Of a stretch of 6,180 nucleotides of DNA, positions 5,949 to 6,180 are shown piece after piece. The translations under genes were made by a program, and so were the position numbers. The notes under the pieces were generated by a model. The model was not told the DNA's origin, made no database searches, and saw only the letters and a program-made list of their open reading frames with translations. Numbering within the stretch: the first letter of the stretch is position 1; every line of letters begins with the position of its first letter. Source of the DNA: an uncultured Clostridia bacterium (GTDB taxonomy: Bacteria; Bacillota; Clostridia; Oscillospirales; Acutalibacteraceae); assembly GCA_937902305.1 (NCBI GenBank), contig CALDHV010000166.1, forward strand, positions 1 to 6,180. The letters run 5' to 3'.

Positions 5949-5953
5949 CCTCC
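5949..5953 (-). promoter_or_regulatory. Ribosome binding site deciding the lipoprotein start
   Basis: GGAGG (within GGAGGG) is 7 nt before the ATG at 5941. The signal peptide begins at this Met, which supports the choice over the in-frame GTG at 5983. Confidence 0.8.
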
Positions 5954-5973
5954 GTTTCGTTTGGTAGTATTAC

Positions 5974-5990
5974 CATACCGCACGGGTATG
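5974..5990. promoter_or_regulatory. Small dyad in the lipoprotein leader
   Basis: CATACC (5974-5979) and GGTATG (5985-5990) form a 6-bp inverted repeat with a 5-base centre, just downstream of the predicted transcription start. It could be an operator or a leader hairpin; nothing further supports either. Confidence 0.25.
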
Positions 5991-6006
5991 AATGTTTTTT
6001 GGCGAG

Positions 6007-6035
6007 AAAATAAACAAATGATGAATAATTGTCAG
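6007..6035 (-). promoter_or_regulatory. Candidate promoter of the lipoprotein gene
   Basis: On the minus strand CTGACA (6030-6035, 5 of 6) is followed by 17 bp and TATTTT (6007-6012, 4 of 6). The predicted start near 6000 gives a leader of about 59 nt. The AT-rich setting fits. It is weaker than the other two promoters. Confidence 0.45.
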
Positions 6036-6136
6036 GGGAGGAGGTCAAAATCGGGCTACGAAAAAGATATTTTCGACAAATCGGTGGATGGTGTTGAACC
6101 CGCGGGAAAAAAGAATGTGTGATAATTTAATACAAT

Positions 6137-6153
6137 GCTTTGCGAAGCAAAGC
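6137..6153 (+). terminator. Stable short hairpin followed by pyrimidine tract, terminator-like
   Basis: GCTTTGC-GAA-GCAAAGC is a perfect 7-bp stem closed by the unusually stable GC-GAA-GC triloop. Plus-strand sequence continues CTACC-free of G into a run of C and T (TTTTCTTTT and on), so it could stop plus-strand transcription. No convincing gene precedes it, and the T-run starts a few bases after the stem. It may instead be part of an intergenic repeat reaching the window end. Confidence 0.35.
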
Positions 6154-6180
6154 TACCTTTTCTTTTCACTCTTCTCTTTT

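Noticed and set aside
5942..5983. GTG at 5983 as start of the lipoprotein
   Set aside because: It would put 14 polar residues before the signal peptide and has no ribosome binding site, whereas the ATG at 5941 has GGAGG at 7 nt.
1..6180. CRISPR array, tRNA or rRNA gene, insertion sequence
   Set aside because: No regularly spaced repeats of CRISPR size, no tRNA cloverleaf and no rRNA sequence were seen. No transposase frame was found on either strand.

Overview
The window reads as chromosomal DNA from a GC-rich, low-oxygen-type Firmicute, most likely a gut or rumen Clostridia member (Ruminococcaceae/Oscillospirales-like). This is inference. It rests on strong GGAGG-type ribosome binding sites, near-consensus TTGACA promoters in AT-rich islands inside GC-rich coding DNA, a Gram-positive type lipoprotein of the DUF4353/Cthe_2159 carbohydrate-binding family, a bacterial-type YegS/DgkB lipid kinase and a Wzz/CpsC-like protein. 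No marker gene fixes the taxon.

Layout. (1) 1-397, plus strand: the 3' end of a diacylglycerol-kinase-like lipid kinase, followed by a strong hairpin terminator (415-460). (2) 511-3333, minus strand: a compact two-gene unit, an O-antigen ligase/polymerase-like (Wzy_C) membrane protein followed 21 bp later by a Wzz/CpsC-like chain-length protein. The latter has an extra C-terminal domain that looks like a tyrosine-kinase (CpsD) fold without its Walker A motif. A very good promoter (TTGACA, 17 bp, extended TGC-TATATT) lies upstream at 3409-3437. (3) 3496-4258, plus strand: an aquaporin Z-like water channel with its own promoter, divergent from the polysaccharide unit, ending in a bidirectional terminator (about 4275-4306). 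(4) 4307-4450: a non-coding stretch with a heptamer tandem repeat and a cluster of three hairpins, the first resembling a REP element. (5) 4451-5941, minus strand: a secreted lipoprotein with a predicted right-handed beta-helix carbohydrate-binding domain and a Q/P/G-rich C-terminus. (6) 5942-6180: its upstream region, with a candidate promoter, a stable hairpin and a pyrimidine tract.

The genes share a cell-envelope theme. The Wzy/Wzz pair would polymerise, and set the length of, a surface polysaccharide; the lipoprotein probably binds polysaccharide on the outer face of the membrane; the aquaporin handles water flux; the lipid kinase recycles diacylglycerol. Each unit has its own promoter or terminator, so this is not one operon.

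The points most worth a second look are the P-loop-less kinase-like domain fused to the Wzz-like protein, a protein-like reading frame running past its stop codon (possible 2-bp frameshift), and the REP-like hairpin cluster. I do not see a clearly new defence, mobile or RNA system here.
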